Positions 25,601 to 33,413 of a stretch of 64,000 bases of DNA are shown piece by piece. The notes under the pieces were generated by a model that was not told where the DNA came from, searched no databases, and saw nothing but the letters and a program-made list of their open reading frames with translations. Made by a program: the position numbers and the translations under genes. The first letter of the stretch is position 1, and every line of letters starts with the position of its first letter. This stretch comes from DASQZT01 sp035638575 (GTDB lineage Bacteria > Acidobacteriota > Terriglobia > Bryobacterales > Bryobacteraceae): NCBI GenBank assembly GCA_035638575.1, contig DASQZT010000144.1, positions 14,054 through 78,053 on the forward strand. The letters run 5' to 3'.

Positions 25601-25891
25601 GCAGGTCACAGACCCGATGACGGCCGGCTTGCTTAGTACAATCACCGGAGCGGACGGCGGACTCGTCACGGCGCCCAACGTTTGTGTTGCGGTTACGGGG
25701 TGAGCCGCGCCCGCCTTCAGCGTCACCCCCATCTTTAGGTTGAAAACCTGGTCCGGCCAGGTGGCGACGCCGCCACCAACATTCGCACCATCCTGGAACA
25801 AGTCAACCGTGGCGCCGATAAGCTGACCCTGAATCCTGAATGACGAACTGCATACAGAAAGAGCACTGACTACTGGAGGTAGCAAGGCCAT
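22697..25891 (-). CDS. Multidomain Cys-containing beta-propeller (quinoprotein-like) protein, copy 2
   Basis: 1064 residues from the ATG at 25891 (MALLPPVVSALSVCSSSFRI), with AAAGGAG just upstream. The modules are the same as in copy 1, with paired cysteines (CETHIYECGQCLYLDG, VKARQSICGITTGFG), and the same propeller follows (ATEDDNIFAFDADTLQPALW). The two proteins are nearly superimposable; copy 2 has a short insertion before the propeller (TQDLTKWVDPDGNPQTGSG). A 68-residue upstream extension is open but has no start context or signal peptide. It lies 86 bases after the MntP-like gene and is probably the parental copy, because the intact mntP-like 3' end is next to it. Confidence 0.85.
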   Translation of the reverse strand: MALLPPVVSALSVCSSSFRIQGQLIGATVDLFQDGANVGGGVATWPDQVFNLKMGVTLKAGAAHPVTATQTLGAVTSPPSAPVIVLSKPAVIGSVTCETHIYECGQCLYLDGMLPGATVEVTVGGVLRGKGTAVDGTARFGLSPQTSPGDTLVAQQTACGAPGVKTNLPPPDPLPGANRQLPPPTVNGPLQACMVAVTVSNVTDGSQVTLTETPAPGFSETACFDLSSLWFQCPPLKQGSVVSAIQSMPKCEAKSASSPPVPVGPPAPLPPTVVPPLCAGSLIVQLTGLNPGQIVEIFQDAISLGTGSAPASSFPFPVPPLTGGSVITARQELCGHWSALSNPVKVNPQPKSLPTPIVGSPLFQCGAAVHVSNLHPGSTVYVWSTLLGGVIGHKAVNSTQTDVPVTPLLLAGDDIYAVEQGCGLTVQSAKVKVSPMEQPGIPTVVAPVEACMRSVTVSGVVPGAHVDVYVNNVFRGSAIATATTVEVPLSGSLKVGDQVKARQSICGITTGFGPPVPVISSAGFYYLTQHFNPARTGWCPYETTLTVANVPKVKPAPKITQDLTKWVDPDGNPQTGSGTVYAQPLYAHHVNIPDMGAHNVVYVATEDDNIFAFDADTLQPALWVRTLIPPGEQKVSDSDITGCNNISPFIGITSTPVIDCASYTMWAVAKTKSVAGGKTTFHHRLYAMDISTGADRPGSPVEIQNISYPGAGSPNDGAGHVLFDQQWQMDRPALLLQGGRIYIGFGSHCDFSASAYHGWVLAYDATTLKQVGVFCTTPDSDPKGDDMGGIWQGGMGLAADPQGFIYFITGNGEFDANTGGKNYGDTVLKLPPNFAVPPPTVPADFFTPANQDFLRTGDIDFGSGGPLILPDQPAGTAPALEAMVACGKDGQIYLINRQNMGKYNGPGGPDHVLAVVQLQPGKAPGTQPGVWGGPAYFNSGSHQFVYYAGDGGPLTAFVFAGSSLALAKIGPNPNQSSQTFPSGGTTPVVSSNQQNAGTGVVWALVRSNPLQLMAFDATNLTGKPLFSSSAGPWKNPNGGAYTEPTVIQGKVYVPSDGELNVFGL

Positions 25892-25977
25892 GGGAAGGCT
25901 CCTTTGAATTCGGGCATTTAAACCCGTCCGAGTTCCAAGTTGATCGCAAGGTCGGGCTTTAGCGGCCGATTGGCTGC
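25892..25977 (-). repeat. Duplicated leader segment, copy 2
   Basis: The GCAGCCAATCGGCCGCTAAA stretch directly after the MntP-like stop recurs upstream of copy 1. GCCCG here can pair with CGGGT/C further on, so a hairpin is possible in both copies. No known riboswitch is recognised. Confidence 0.5.
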
Positions 25978-26520
25978 TTAGGCTCCGCCCGTAAACATCG
26001 CACGTCCAGCCAGAACACAGAGATAGGCGCCGACTGCGAATTCCATCCGGTTTGGCACGAATCGGCGGACCCAGGCTCCGAGATAGAGACCGGTACAAGA
26101 CATTACCGCGCTCACGAGTCCGATGACCAGCGCGGAAACAACGGCCGGGTAATGAAGTGAGCTGATCCCTGCGCCCGCGAGAAGGTTATCGAAGCTGAGC
26201 GCCACGGGTACGCCCATAATCATTTTGTTTCCGTTGACCAGGCCAGCCAGGTCTTCACCACGAACGGCATAAAATAGGATCACAATCCCGCACGCAAGCA
26301 TCATGAACGGTCCGATTCTTGCGGCAGCTCCGCCGGCGCACCAAAGCAGAAAACGGCCCAAGGCCAAGCCGGCAAGGGGAGCCATCGTCTCGCAAGCGGT
26401 GAACGCTAGCGCAAGAACATGCTTCCGTGCGCCGCGAATTGGCAGAAGACCGAGCGCCGAGCATACTTGCAGGTTATCGGCCCCAGCCAGAACGCCAAAG
26501 AAGATGACTGTTCCCAGCAT
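25978..26520 (-). CDS. MntP-like (putative Mn2+ efflux) membrane protein
   Basis: 180 residues and six membrane helices in two inverted halves. The repeated acidic helix motif is seen as LAGADNLQVCSALG near the start and ALSFDNLLAGAGISS in the second half, matching the paired Asp/Asn helices of the MntP/DUF204 family. Size fits MntP (about 185). The ion is inferred from the family; the Asn after each Asp is unusual enough to leave the substrate open. First gene of the unit that continues into the two propeller proteins and the MFS exporter. Confidence 0.7.
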   Translation of the reverse strand: MLGTVIFFGVLAGADNLQVCSALGLLPIRGARKHVLALAFTACETMAPLAGLALGRFLLWCAGGAAARIGPFMMLACGIVILFYAVRGEDLAGLVNGNKMIMGVPVALSFDNLLAGAGISSLHYPAVVSALVIGLVSAVMSCTGLYLGAWVRRFVPNRMEFAVGAYLCVLAGRAMFTGGA

Positions 26521-26864
26521 TCGATCCCTCTCTGCGCCGCGGTTTGGATCTTGATGTAGGGCGAGTATATCACAGCAGGAATAAAACGATCCGCTTATTT
26601 TCGTCGAAATTGTTCCGGTGCCTTTTCAATACGGCGTGGAACGCCTTAGTTAAGTCAACTGATCCGCGTTCCACTTGGCCGTATCGCCATTCCGTCCGAG
26701 TGCGTGGTGCGGTTCACCAACGGCTTTCCAGTGTATTCCACGCGCTCTCAGGGATGCACTCATGGTGTGAGATCGGCACGTTTCAACGCCTATGCAAGGT
26801 CGGGAGCTGTTTCTGCCTCCGCCGAAGCCGCGCCGGCCGCCCGCCGCACGCTAGAATGCTCCCT
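26521..26864. other. Divergent intergenic region with an imperfect inverted repeat
   Basis: No gene is supported. ATACGGCGTGGAACGC (about 26631-26646) is inverted around 26670-26688 (GCGTTCCACTTGGCCGTAT) with a loop of roughly 20-30 bases. Promoters for both the MntP-like operon and the MFS gene should lie here. A long open frame through this region is considered spurious. Confidence 0.4.
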
Positions 26865-28106
26865 ATGACCGTTCAGCCGGCCGCCGCGCGAACCAACCTC
26901 TCCGGAAGAGAGTGGATTGTGCTGGCCCTGCTGGTGGTCTCCGGCTTTCTCAACTACGTGGACCGCGCCAACCTCTCGGTGGGCGCCACCAATATCCAGA
27001 ACGAGCTTCACCTTTCCAACGTTCACCTCGGCCTGATGCTTTCGGCCTTCTTCTGGACCTACGCCTGCTTCCAACTGTTCGCCATCGCGGGATGGCTGGT
27101 GGACCGGTTCAACGTGTGCTGGGTGCTGGCCATCGGCTTCTTCCTGTGGTCGGGAGCCACGGCGGTCACCGGGATGGCGCGCGTATTCGGCGTGATGTTC
27201 GCGCTGCGGCTGGTGCTCGGCATGGGCGAATCGGTGGCCTATCCGGCGTACTCGAGGATTCTCGCCAACACCTTTCCGGAGCACCACCGCGGCTTCGCCA
27301 ACGCGCTGATCGACGCCGGCACCAAGGCCGGTCCCGCGCTGGGGACATTGCTCGGCGGGCTGCTCATGGCGCGGTTCGGATGGCGGGCGTTTTTCGTCGC
27401 GCTGGGCGCCGGCACTTTGCTGTGGCTGGTTCCGTGGTACATCTGGATGCCGCGCGGCAAGGGCGTGGAGTCGCGCGAGGATCCTTCGAGCGTGCCGGAC
27501 GTTATCGACATCCTGCGCCAGCGCCCCGCCTGGTTCACCGCTATCGGCCTGTTCTGCTCGAACTATTTCTGGTATTTCCTGATCACGTGGCTGCCCGCCT
27601 ACTTCGAAAAGGAGCGCCATTTTCCGAAAACCAGAATGGCCTACATTGTTTCCATGGCGTTCTTCGCGACCGCGCTTTCGAGCGCCGCATCGGGCTGGCT
27701 ATCGGACCGCTGGATCGCCCGCGGCGCCACCCCGACACGCGCGCGCAAGACCTTCGCGGGCACTGGCCTGGTGCTTTCCACCATGATTCTGCCGGTCTGC
27801 ATCGTGCGCGACGAGCACCTGGCCATGGCGCTGCTGATGCTGACCAGCCTCTCGTTCGGGCTGTTCACGGCCAACTCGTTTGCCATGACGCAGACCCTGG
27901 CCGGCCCGCGCGCCGCCGGCAAATGGACCGGCCTGCAAAACGGCGTGGCCAACCTGGCCGGCGTGGCCGCGCCCTGGCTCACTGGCTGGGTGGTGCAGGA
28001 GACCGGCGAGTTCTACCTGGCTTTCGTGATAGCCGCCGCCATGGTGCTGGCGGCCGCGGCGTGCTTCGTCATCGGCATCGGTCCCATCCGCCAGGTGGAG
28101 TGGTAA
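26865..28106 (+). CDS. MFS transporter, anion:cation symporter (ACS) family
   Basis: 413 residues with 12 helices. The N-terminus has the ACS signature NYVDRANLSVG, followed by AFFWTYACFQLFAIAGWLVD and the motif GMGESVAYPAYSRILANTFP. This family moves organic anions such as hexuronates, tartrate or glucarate with H+ or Na+. The start at 26865 is chosen as the first methionine before the cytoplasmic leader; 26856 (MLP...) is equally possible. The frame opens much earlier but that part has no transporter features. Confidence 0.9.
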   Translation: MTVQPAAARTNLSGREWIVLALLVVSGFLNYVDRANLSVGATNIQNELHLSNVHLGLMLSAFFWTYACFQLFAIAGWLVDRFNVCWVLAIGFFLWSGATAVTGMARVFGVMFALRLVLGMGESVAYPAYSRILANTFPEHHRGFANALIDAGTKAGPALGTLLGGLLMARFGWRAFFVALGAGTLLWLVPWYIWMPRGKGVESREDPSSVPDVIDILRQRPAWFTAIGLFCSNYFWYFLITWLPAYFEKERHFPKTRMAYIVSMAFFATALSSAASGWLSDRWIARGATPTRARKTFAGTGLVLSTMILPVCIVRDEHLAMALLMLTSLSFGLFTANSFAMTQTLAGPRAAGKWTGLQNGVANLAGVAAPWLTGWVVQETGEFYLAFVIAAAMVLAAAACFVIGIGPIRQVEW

Positions 28107-28108
28107 AG

Positions 28109-28969
28109 CTACGGCGCCCGCCGCCCGAAGGGCGCGAGGTTCTTGCCGTAGTACAGGTCCATGGGGATGTGATGGTCGGGGTAAACGCGGCCGAGCAGCT
28201 CGTAGATTCTCGGGTCGTACTGTTTGAGGTCGTCGGGCGACTGGATCATCTTGTCGCCCGCGGGGAATTCGATGTTCGACCAGAACCAGGTCTGGGTAGC
28301 TTCCGCCCAGTACTCGTCCCAGTTGGTTGACCCGTACTGTCCCTTCCACATGCCCCTCGACATGGCGTCTTTGTAGGCGGCCTGCACTTCGGCGAAGAGC
28401 TGGGGGTCCACCTGGCGGATCTCGCGCAGGATGGCGTGCGAGAACTCGTGCACGAAGATGTTCTCGCCGTAGTAGCGCGTGCCGGGATAACCCAGCAGGT
28501 TCTCTTCGGCGCAGGAAGTGAAGCGCCCGCCCAGCCCGCGCGCCCGGCTGTCCCAATACTGCTTGTCGGTCATCTGGGCGATGCGCTCGTAATTCTTCCG
28601 TTCGCGCGCGGTGAGGTTGAACGAGGTGGGCTGCGGCTTCTTGAGATTCTTGTGCTCCGGGAGATCGGTAGTCATTTCAGTCTGCGCCATGATTCCCACG
28701 CGATACTTCTGCGACACCATCGACTCGCGCAGGTCCGGCCGCTTCGCCAGCATGTGGATCACGATGTCGCGCGCCACCAGCAGGGCCGCGTCCGGAACCT
28801 TTTCGGAGCTGGTTATAGGGATGCCCAGGGCGTCGGTGTATTTCTTATAGAACGGGTCGATCCCCAGCCCGGCGGGAGGGGCGGTGATATTGGCCGCTAC
28901 GTAGTCCTTCAAGAGGGGCTGCGTCTGGGCGAGAAGCGAACCGCAGAAAACCAGCGCGATCGCTTTCAC
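28109..28969 (-). CDS. Secreted zinc metallopeptidase (HExxH)
   Basis: The GTG at 28969 opens a signal peptide (VKAIALVFCGSLLAQTQP). The mature protein carries YYGENIFVHEFSHAILREI, a full HExxH zinc site, and downstream WDEYWAEATQTWF supplies a Glu for a third ligand. Fold and order resemble small gluzincin-type or toxin-lethal-factor-like peptidases; no exact family is recalled. Total 286 residues. It starts 8 bases after the stop of the penicillin-binding protein gene, which suggests a joint envelope role. Confidence 0.75.
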   Translation of the reverse strand: MKAIALVFCGSLLAQTQPLLKDYVAANITAPPAGLGIDPFYKKYTDALGIPITSSEKVPDAALLVARDIVIHMLAKRPDLRESMVSQKYRVGIMAQTEMTTDLPEHKNLKKPQPTSFNLTARERKNYERIAQMTDKQYWDSRARGLGGRFTSCAEENLLGYPGTRYYGENIFVHEFSHAILREIRQVDPQLFAEVQAAYKDAMSRGMWKGQYGSTNWDEYWAEATQTWFWSNIEFPAGDKMIQSPDDLKQYDPRIYELLGRVYPDHHIPMDLYYGKNLAPFGRRAP

Positions 28970-28977
28970 GAGGCCGC

Positions 28978-30198
28978 CTACCGGCAGCAGATCTGGCTCG
29001 AGATCAGGGTAGCCGGGGTCATCCGCACGCTGGTCGCGAAGTAGTTCTGTTCGTTGAGCCGGCGATACACGTCGCCCGCTATGCCCGCGGCCAGCGGTCC
29101 GATCGCCGGACGCCCGCCGGTCAGCAGCACCACGACGACCAGCTTGTGATTGCCCACTTCGTTGAACGAACCGAACCATCCCAGGTGGGTGTGGTTCTGG
29201 CTGCACGTGCCGGTCTTGCCGGCGATGGGTCCGTCCTCGCGCGCGCGGTGCGCCGTGCCGAACTCGACTGCGCCGCGCATGCCCGGCTTGACGATCGGAA
29301 TCAGGGTTTCAATATCCAGCCGCCGCTTCACCCGCGGTACCAGCTCCTGGGCTTCGGCCAGATTCCTGGGGTACTGCAAATAATACAGCGTGCCGCCGTT
29401 GGCGATGGCGCTCATCAGCGCGGCTAGTTGGAGCGGAGTCTGGGAAATCTCCTCGCCGAAGCTGGTCAGCATCCCCACGCCGCCGTTTTTCGGTGGCGCG
29501 GCCGGAAAACGTCCCGGCTGCTCGCCGGGGATGCTCAGCCCCGCGTTTTCGCCGTACCCGAACAGGTGCGCGTAGTAGCTGACTTTCTCGAACCCGAGCT
29601 TCTCTCCCAGCGTGGCGAAATAATAATTGTTGGAATGCGCCAGCGCGTAGGTCAGGTCCATCTTCATGCCGCCGAGCCGCAGCTTGGTGGCGGGATCGAT
29701 GGCCTTCTCGCTGAGCCCCGCCAGCGCCACCGACACCTTGATGGTGGAACACGGCTGGAATCCGCCGCCCAGCGCCAGCTTCTGGTTGACCATGCTCAGG
29801 ATGCGCCCGGTATTGGGATCGGCCACCACCACTGACCCGTTGTAGCGTCCCAGCGCCTCCACCGCCGCACGGCGAATCGTGAGGTCTTCGCCATCCACGT
29901 AGTCGCCCGTAGTGGAATCGGCATAAGTCGGCTCCGTCCAAGGGCCGCCCGCGACAATCGGGCCCGCCGGCGCCTTCGCGCGCGGCGCCTGAACCGAAGT
30001 CCGGGCGAACGCCGCCGGTTGAACCAATGCCCGGTTGCTTCGCACCGCGGGCCTGTATACCGCAACCTGCGCATGTTGCGTGACGCGGTGCTTACGTTTG
30101 GCCGTAGCCGTGGCGCCGAAGCCGAGGCTGGAGAGGAGGGCGAATACCAATGCGAGGCGTACGATCTGAGAGAATAAATATACCGGTGACCTATTCAT
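28978..30198 (-). CDS. Penicillin-binding protein transpeptidase domain
   Basis: The ATG at 30198 gives a membrane anchor or signal (VRLALVFALLSSLGFGA), a proline/alanine-rich linker and a transpeptidase domain. The active-site triad is complete: STIK (SxxK), SNN (SxN, in AHSNNYYFATL) and KTGT. At 406 residues, without a transglycosylase or dimerisation domain, it resembles class B-like or penicillin-interactive enzymes that crosslink peptidoglycan in the periplasm. An earlier start at 30258 is possible but spoils the signal. Followed closely by the metallopeptidase. Confidence 0.88.
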   Translation of the reverse strand: MNRSPVYLFSQIVRLALVFALLSSLGFGATATAKRKHRVTQHAQVAVYRPAVRSNRALVQPAAFARTSVQAPRAKAPAGPIVAGGPWTEPTYADSTTGDYVDGEDLTIRRAAVEALGRYNGSVVVADPNTGRILSMVNQKLALGGGFQPCSTIKVSVALAGLSEKAIDPATKLRLGGMKMDLTYALAHSNNYYFATLGEKLGFEKVSYYAHLFGYGENAGLSIPGEQPGRFPAAPPKNGGVGMLTSFGEEISQTPLQLAALMSAIANGGTLYYLQYPRNLAEAQELVPRVKRRLDIETLIPIVKPGMRGAVEFGTAHRAREDGPIAGKTGTCSQNHTHLGWFGSFNEVGNHKLVVVVLLTGGRPAIGPLAAGIAGDVYRRLNEQNYFATSVRMTPATLISSQICCR

Positions 30199-30332
30199 AT
30201 AACCATATGGGCCAGAGGGTTGTGCGCCAGAGCTGAAGTGGCAGTTCAAGTAGCCCAACGGAGTATCGGACTATTCGCCATTGTTACACCGAAACTGCTG
30301 TCAGGTCAATGGGTTTCTCCGAATTTTAATAT

Positions 30333-31031
30333 ATGACTGCATTCGAAATCCTTAATGAAGAAATCGTAACCTGCAGGTTGTGCCCGCGCCTTCGGGAACA
30401 CAGCGAGCGAATCGCGGCGGTGAAGCGGCGCGCCTACCGCGACTTCGAATACTGGGGAAAGCCGGTGCCCGCCTTTGGCGACCCCGCCGCCCGCGTCCTG
30501 ATCCTGGGGCTGGCTCCCGGAGCGCACGGCTCCAACCGCACCGGCCGGATGTTCACCGGCGACGGTTCGGGCGCGTCGCTCTATCGCGTCCTGCATCAGA
30601 CCGGGTTCGCCTCCCAGGCATCCAGCGTCTCTCGCGACGACGGCCTGATGCTTCGAGACGCCTTCATCACCGCGGCGGCGCGCTGCGCTCCTCCGGGAAA
30701 CAAGCCGACCCCCCAGGAGATCCGGAACTGCCGCCCCTTTCTGGAGCGCGAGCTGGACCTCCTGGGTAACTTGAAGGTCGTGGTGGCGCTGGGCAAGATC
30801 GCCTTCGACAACTACCTGGACCTCCTGAAACTGCGCGGCCTGATTAAGAGCCGCGCGCCGTTCCTGTTCGGTCACAACCGCCAGTTTGTGACCGCCCCGG
30901 GACAGCCGGTGCTGATCAGCTCCTACCACCCCAGCCAGCAGAACACATCCACGGGCAAGCTGACCGAGAAGATGCTGCGCGACGTCTTTCGCCGCGCGCG
31001 CCGGGTGGCGGAACACCCGGCTATCCGCTAA
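30333..31031 (+). CDS. Uracil-DNA glycosylase, family 5 (UdgB-type)
   Basis: 232 residues with the Fe-S cysteines C14/C17 (TCRLCPRL) and a later pair in RCAPPGNKPTPQEIRNC. Motif 1 is GLAPGAHGSNRTGRMFTGDG and motif 2 is SSYHPSQQNTSTGKLT. The GLAPGAHG form, lacking the usual active-site Asp/Glu, is the mark of family 5 glycosylases, which remove uracil and hypoxanthine from double-stranded DNA. Preceded by a 130-base spacer. Its 3' end overlaps the convergent small gene by 11 bases. Confidence 0.93.
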   Translation: MTAFEILNEEIVTCRLCPRLREHSERIAAVKRRAYRDFEYWGKPVPAFGDPAARVLILGLAPGAHGSNRTGRMFTGDGSGASLYRVLHQTGFASQASSVSRDDGLMLRDAFITAAARCAPPGNKPTPQEIRNCRPFLERELDLLGNLKVVVALGKIAFDNYLDLLKLRGLIKSRAPFLFGHNRQFVTAPGQPVLISSYHPSQQNTSTGKLTEKMLRDVFRRARRVAEHPAIR

Positions 31032-31308
31032 TGCGGATCGACTTCGCCACGTCGCCGCGCCGCTCGGGAATGTATTTTACCGAGACAGTCTTGTTCGTAT
31101 CTTGCGTCAGGTCTTTGAGGGTAATGGCCTGATCGCCGGACTTGATCCGGGTTTTGGCGGTAACTACGACGTCGAATGGAACTCCATCCGGACCTTTAAC
31201 TACCACCAGGTTCCGCGCGGGCTCGACCATGGCGATCTTCCCGGAGACGGCTTCGGGCGGCCATGCCTTCCGCATGGCCGCGCTCAGGGGGAACGCCGAC
31301 ATCAGCAC
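31021..31308 (-). CDS. Small beta-rich protein (DUF5666-like)
   Basis: 95 residues with strands KIAMVEPARNLVVVKGPDG, FDVVVTAKTRIKSG and VSVKYIPERRGDVAKSIRIS. This is the small OB-like barrel seen in DUF5666-type exported proteins. The first 14 residues are hydrophobic but short for a signal peptide, so the true start may lie upstream near 31330. It converges on and overlaps the glycosylase gene by 11 bases. Function unknown. Confidence 0.55.
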   Translation of the reverse strand: MLMSAFPLSAAMRKAWPPEAVSGKIAMVEPARNLVVVKGPDGVPFDVVVTAKTRIKSGDQAITLKDLTQDTNKTVSVKYIPERRGDVAKSIRISG

Positions 31309-31341
31309 ATCGTTTGCTTTTGCCTCCAGTCTGTCGAGGCT

Positions 31342-31713
31342 TTACGAAGAGCCTTTCGGCTCCAGGTTATGCCTCAGATTCCGATACTCTTTCGAGACAC
31401 TCGATAACTCGACAGCGTTGCCGGCGGAACGCGTCAAGCTCTTGGCCTCGGTGTAAAGGTTGTCGAGGTTGGTTCGATACGGGGCGAGCCACAACGCCTG
31501 CTGGTGGGCGTCGCCGAACAGGATGGCGTCCTGGGCGTCGGATTGCACCTCCTGGAAGATGGTGCTGGCTTCGCTCTTGAAGTCATGCGTGTACGACGCG
31601 GCAGTCACTTTTCCGGCCGGGCATTCATGCGCCGCGGCGGCCACCGCCGGAATGGCCGATACAACCATCGCGGCGGAAATGCAACTACTCCATAGCAGTG
31701 CTTTGAGTCTCAT
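31342..31713 (-). CDS. Small exported helical protein
   Basis: The ATG at 31713 follows GGGAGTTGAAG. A signal peptide (MRLKALLWSSCISAAMVVSA) is cleaved near AVA-AAA. The mature part of about 95 residues is helical (SEASTIFQEVQSDAQDAILF, YRTNLDNLYTEAKSLTRSAG). No known family; a periplasmic role is inferred from the signal only. Possibly cotranscribed with the next small gene, 33 bases on. Confidence 0.7.
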   Translation of the reverse strand: MRLKALLWSSCISAAMVVSAIPAVAAAAHECPAGKVTAASYTHDFKSEASTIFQEVQSDAQDAILFGDAHQQALWLAPYRTNLDNLYTEAKSLTRSAGNAVELSSVSKEYRNLRHNLEPKGSS

Positions 31714-31947
31714 CTTCAACTCCCTTTTTCTCCTCCACTTTTATAGACGTTGTGGCAGAGAGGCGGAGCATCCTGTCGAAGCAGTATTTCGGCCGCACAA
31801 CGCACCTTCAGCAGCCGGCCGTGTATCCACATGGCCGCGCCGTCTTACGGGGCAGACTTCCTGCGGATCATGAGGTCGGTCTAACACGCGACCCAGCGTA
31901 GGCGCAGTACCCGGATAGGCCACGCCACGGCCCTCTCGAGGTCCGGT

Positions 31948-32817
31948 TTAGCCGGGCAGCGCCTGCGCGGCGTGGTAGGAGCTGCGGACCAGCGGGCCGG
32001 ATTCCACGTGAGAGAATCCCATCTCGCAGCCGGCGCGGCGCAGCTCATCAAACTCCTCGGGCGGAACATAGCGAACTATGGGCAGATGCTCAGGCGAAGG
32101 GCGCAGGTATTGGCCCAGGGTGAGAATGCCCACCCGAGAGGCGCGCAGATCGCGCATCACTTCGAGCACTTCGGCGGTAGTTTCGCCCAGCCCCAGCATC
32201 AGGCCCGACTTGGTGGGGGTGCGCGGAGACGATTGCGCCGCATAAGCCAGCACGTCGAGCGAGCGCTCGTAGCGCGCGCCCAGCCTCACCTGGCGGTACA
32301 GGCGCGGCACCGTTTCGGTGTTGTGGTTGAACACCTGGGGCGCGGCCTCGAGGACGGTATCGACAGCCCGGTGGCTGCCCTGAAAATCGGGCACCAGGAC
32401 CTCGACGCCGCAGCCGGGGAGGCGCTCGCGGATGGCCCGGATGGTAAGGGCAAACAGTTCCGCGCCGCCATCCGCGCGGTCGTCGCGGTTGACGCTGGTA
32501 ACGACGGCGAACTTCAGGCCCATGGCTTCGACGGCTTCCGCCACGCGGCGCGGCTCGTCGTAATCCACCGGCAGCGGCGCGCCCTTCTCGACGGCGCAGA
32601 ACCCACAGCGCCGCGTGCAGACGTTGCCCAGGATCATGAAGGTGGCGGTGCGGTGGTTCCAGCACTCGCCCACGTTGGGACACGCCGCGCTTTCGCAGAC
32701 GGTGTGCAGGCGCAGGCGCCCGATCAGGCGCTTGAGTTCCTGATAGTTCTCGCCCGCCGGCGCGGGCGCGCGCAGCCATTGGGGGCGATCGAGCCGGGGA
32801 GCGATGGAGACGAGCAC
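31948..32817 (-). CDS. lipA: Lipoyl synthase
   Basis: 289 residues with both clusters of LipA: auxiliary-cluster cysteines in CESAACPNVGEC and the radical-SAM CxxxCxxC in CTRRCGFC. The C-terminal serine ligand segment VRSSYHA is present. Other signatures are FMILGNVCTR, TSVNRDDRADGGAE and NHNTETVPRLY. It inserts two sulfurs into octanoyl groups on 2-oxoacid dehydrogenases and GcvH. Standalone minus-strand gene; 31720-31947 holds no gene. Confidence 0.97.
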   Translation of the reverse strand: MLVSIAPRLDRPQWLRAPAPAGENYQELKRLIGRLRLHTVCESAACPNVGECWNHRTATFMILGNVCTRRCGFCAVEKGAPLPVDYDEPRRVAEAVEAMGLKFAVVTSVNRDDRADGGAELFALTIRAIRERLPGCGVEVLVPDFQGSHRAVDTVLEAAPQVFNHNTETVPRLYRQVRLGARYERSLDVLAYAAQSSPRTPTKSGLMLGLGETTAEVLEVMRDLRASRVGILTLGQYLRPSPEHLPIVRYVPPEEFDELRRAGCEMGFSHVESGPLVRSSYHAAQALPG

Positions 32818-32863
32818 TGTACTTCTATTCTAGTATCCGGCGCGGGCGGGCGTCTCCGCCAGC

Positions 32864-33328
32864 CTACTGCTTCGCGACCACGGAAGGAACGCGCTTGAAA
32901 TGCGTTGTCTCGGTTTTGCCCTCCGGGGCAATGGGGATGGTGTCCAGGTCCATGGTGGCGCCATCGTCACTGACGATGAACCGCCGCTTCACCACCTGGG
33001 TCCCCCGGGTCTCCAGCTCCACGAGTCTCGGCCCGTTGAAATACATCGACACCTTGGACTTCCGCCCGGCATCTTTGACCGCGCATTCCTTGCCCACCGT
33101 ATTGCAGTCGAACTCCGCCACGGTCTGTGTGCCGTTGGAGTTGGTCACGTGTATGGATTCGCCCAAGCCCTCCAAGGCCCAGGTGGACTTCGTCTCCCCA
33201 GTTCCCGCGCTCTGCCACGTGCCCATGAGCTTGGCGCGGCTGGAATCGTCGTCCGCAAACGCGGAGCCCGCCCACAGCAGCGCGCTTAGAGTGACGATAA
33301 GGGGGGTTGGTCTCCGAGCGTGTATCAT
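32864..33328 (-). CDS. Small exported beta-barrel-like protein
   Basis: 154 residues with a signal peptide (PLIVTLSALLWAGSAFADDD). The mature part begins AKLMGTWQSAGTG, the start of a lipocalin-like strand, and continues with alternating strands (VSMYFNGPRLVELETRGTQV, RRFIVSDDGATMDLDTI). One Cys pair (CNTVGKEC) is present. The family is not named; similar short exported proteins are frequent in Solibacteres. Confidence 0.7.
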   Translation of the reverse strand: MIHARRPTPLIVTLSALLWAGSAFADDDSSRAKLMGTWQSAGTGETKSTWALEGLGESIHVTNSNGTQTVAEFDCNTVGKECAVKDAGRKSKVSMYFNGPRLVELETRGTQVVKRRFIVSDDGATMDLDTIPIAPEGKTETTHFKRVPSVVAKQ

Positions 33329-33413
33329 ATTGATCCCTCACCTTCTACGATTAGACCTGTTTGAGGGCGTGAGCGGAATCCTGTTCGCACAGGATGCCTG
33401 GCCGGCAGGTCCA

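Noticed and set aside
26544..26864. N-terminal extension of the ACS-family transporter
   Set aside because: The frame is open but encodes no membrane leader, and the transporter signature starts normally after 26865.
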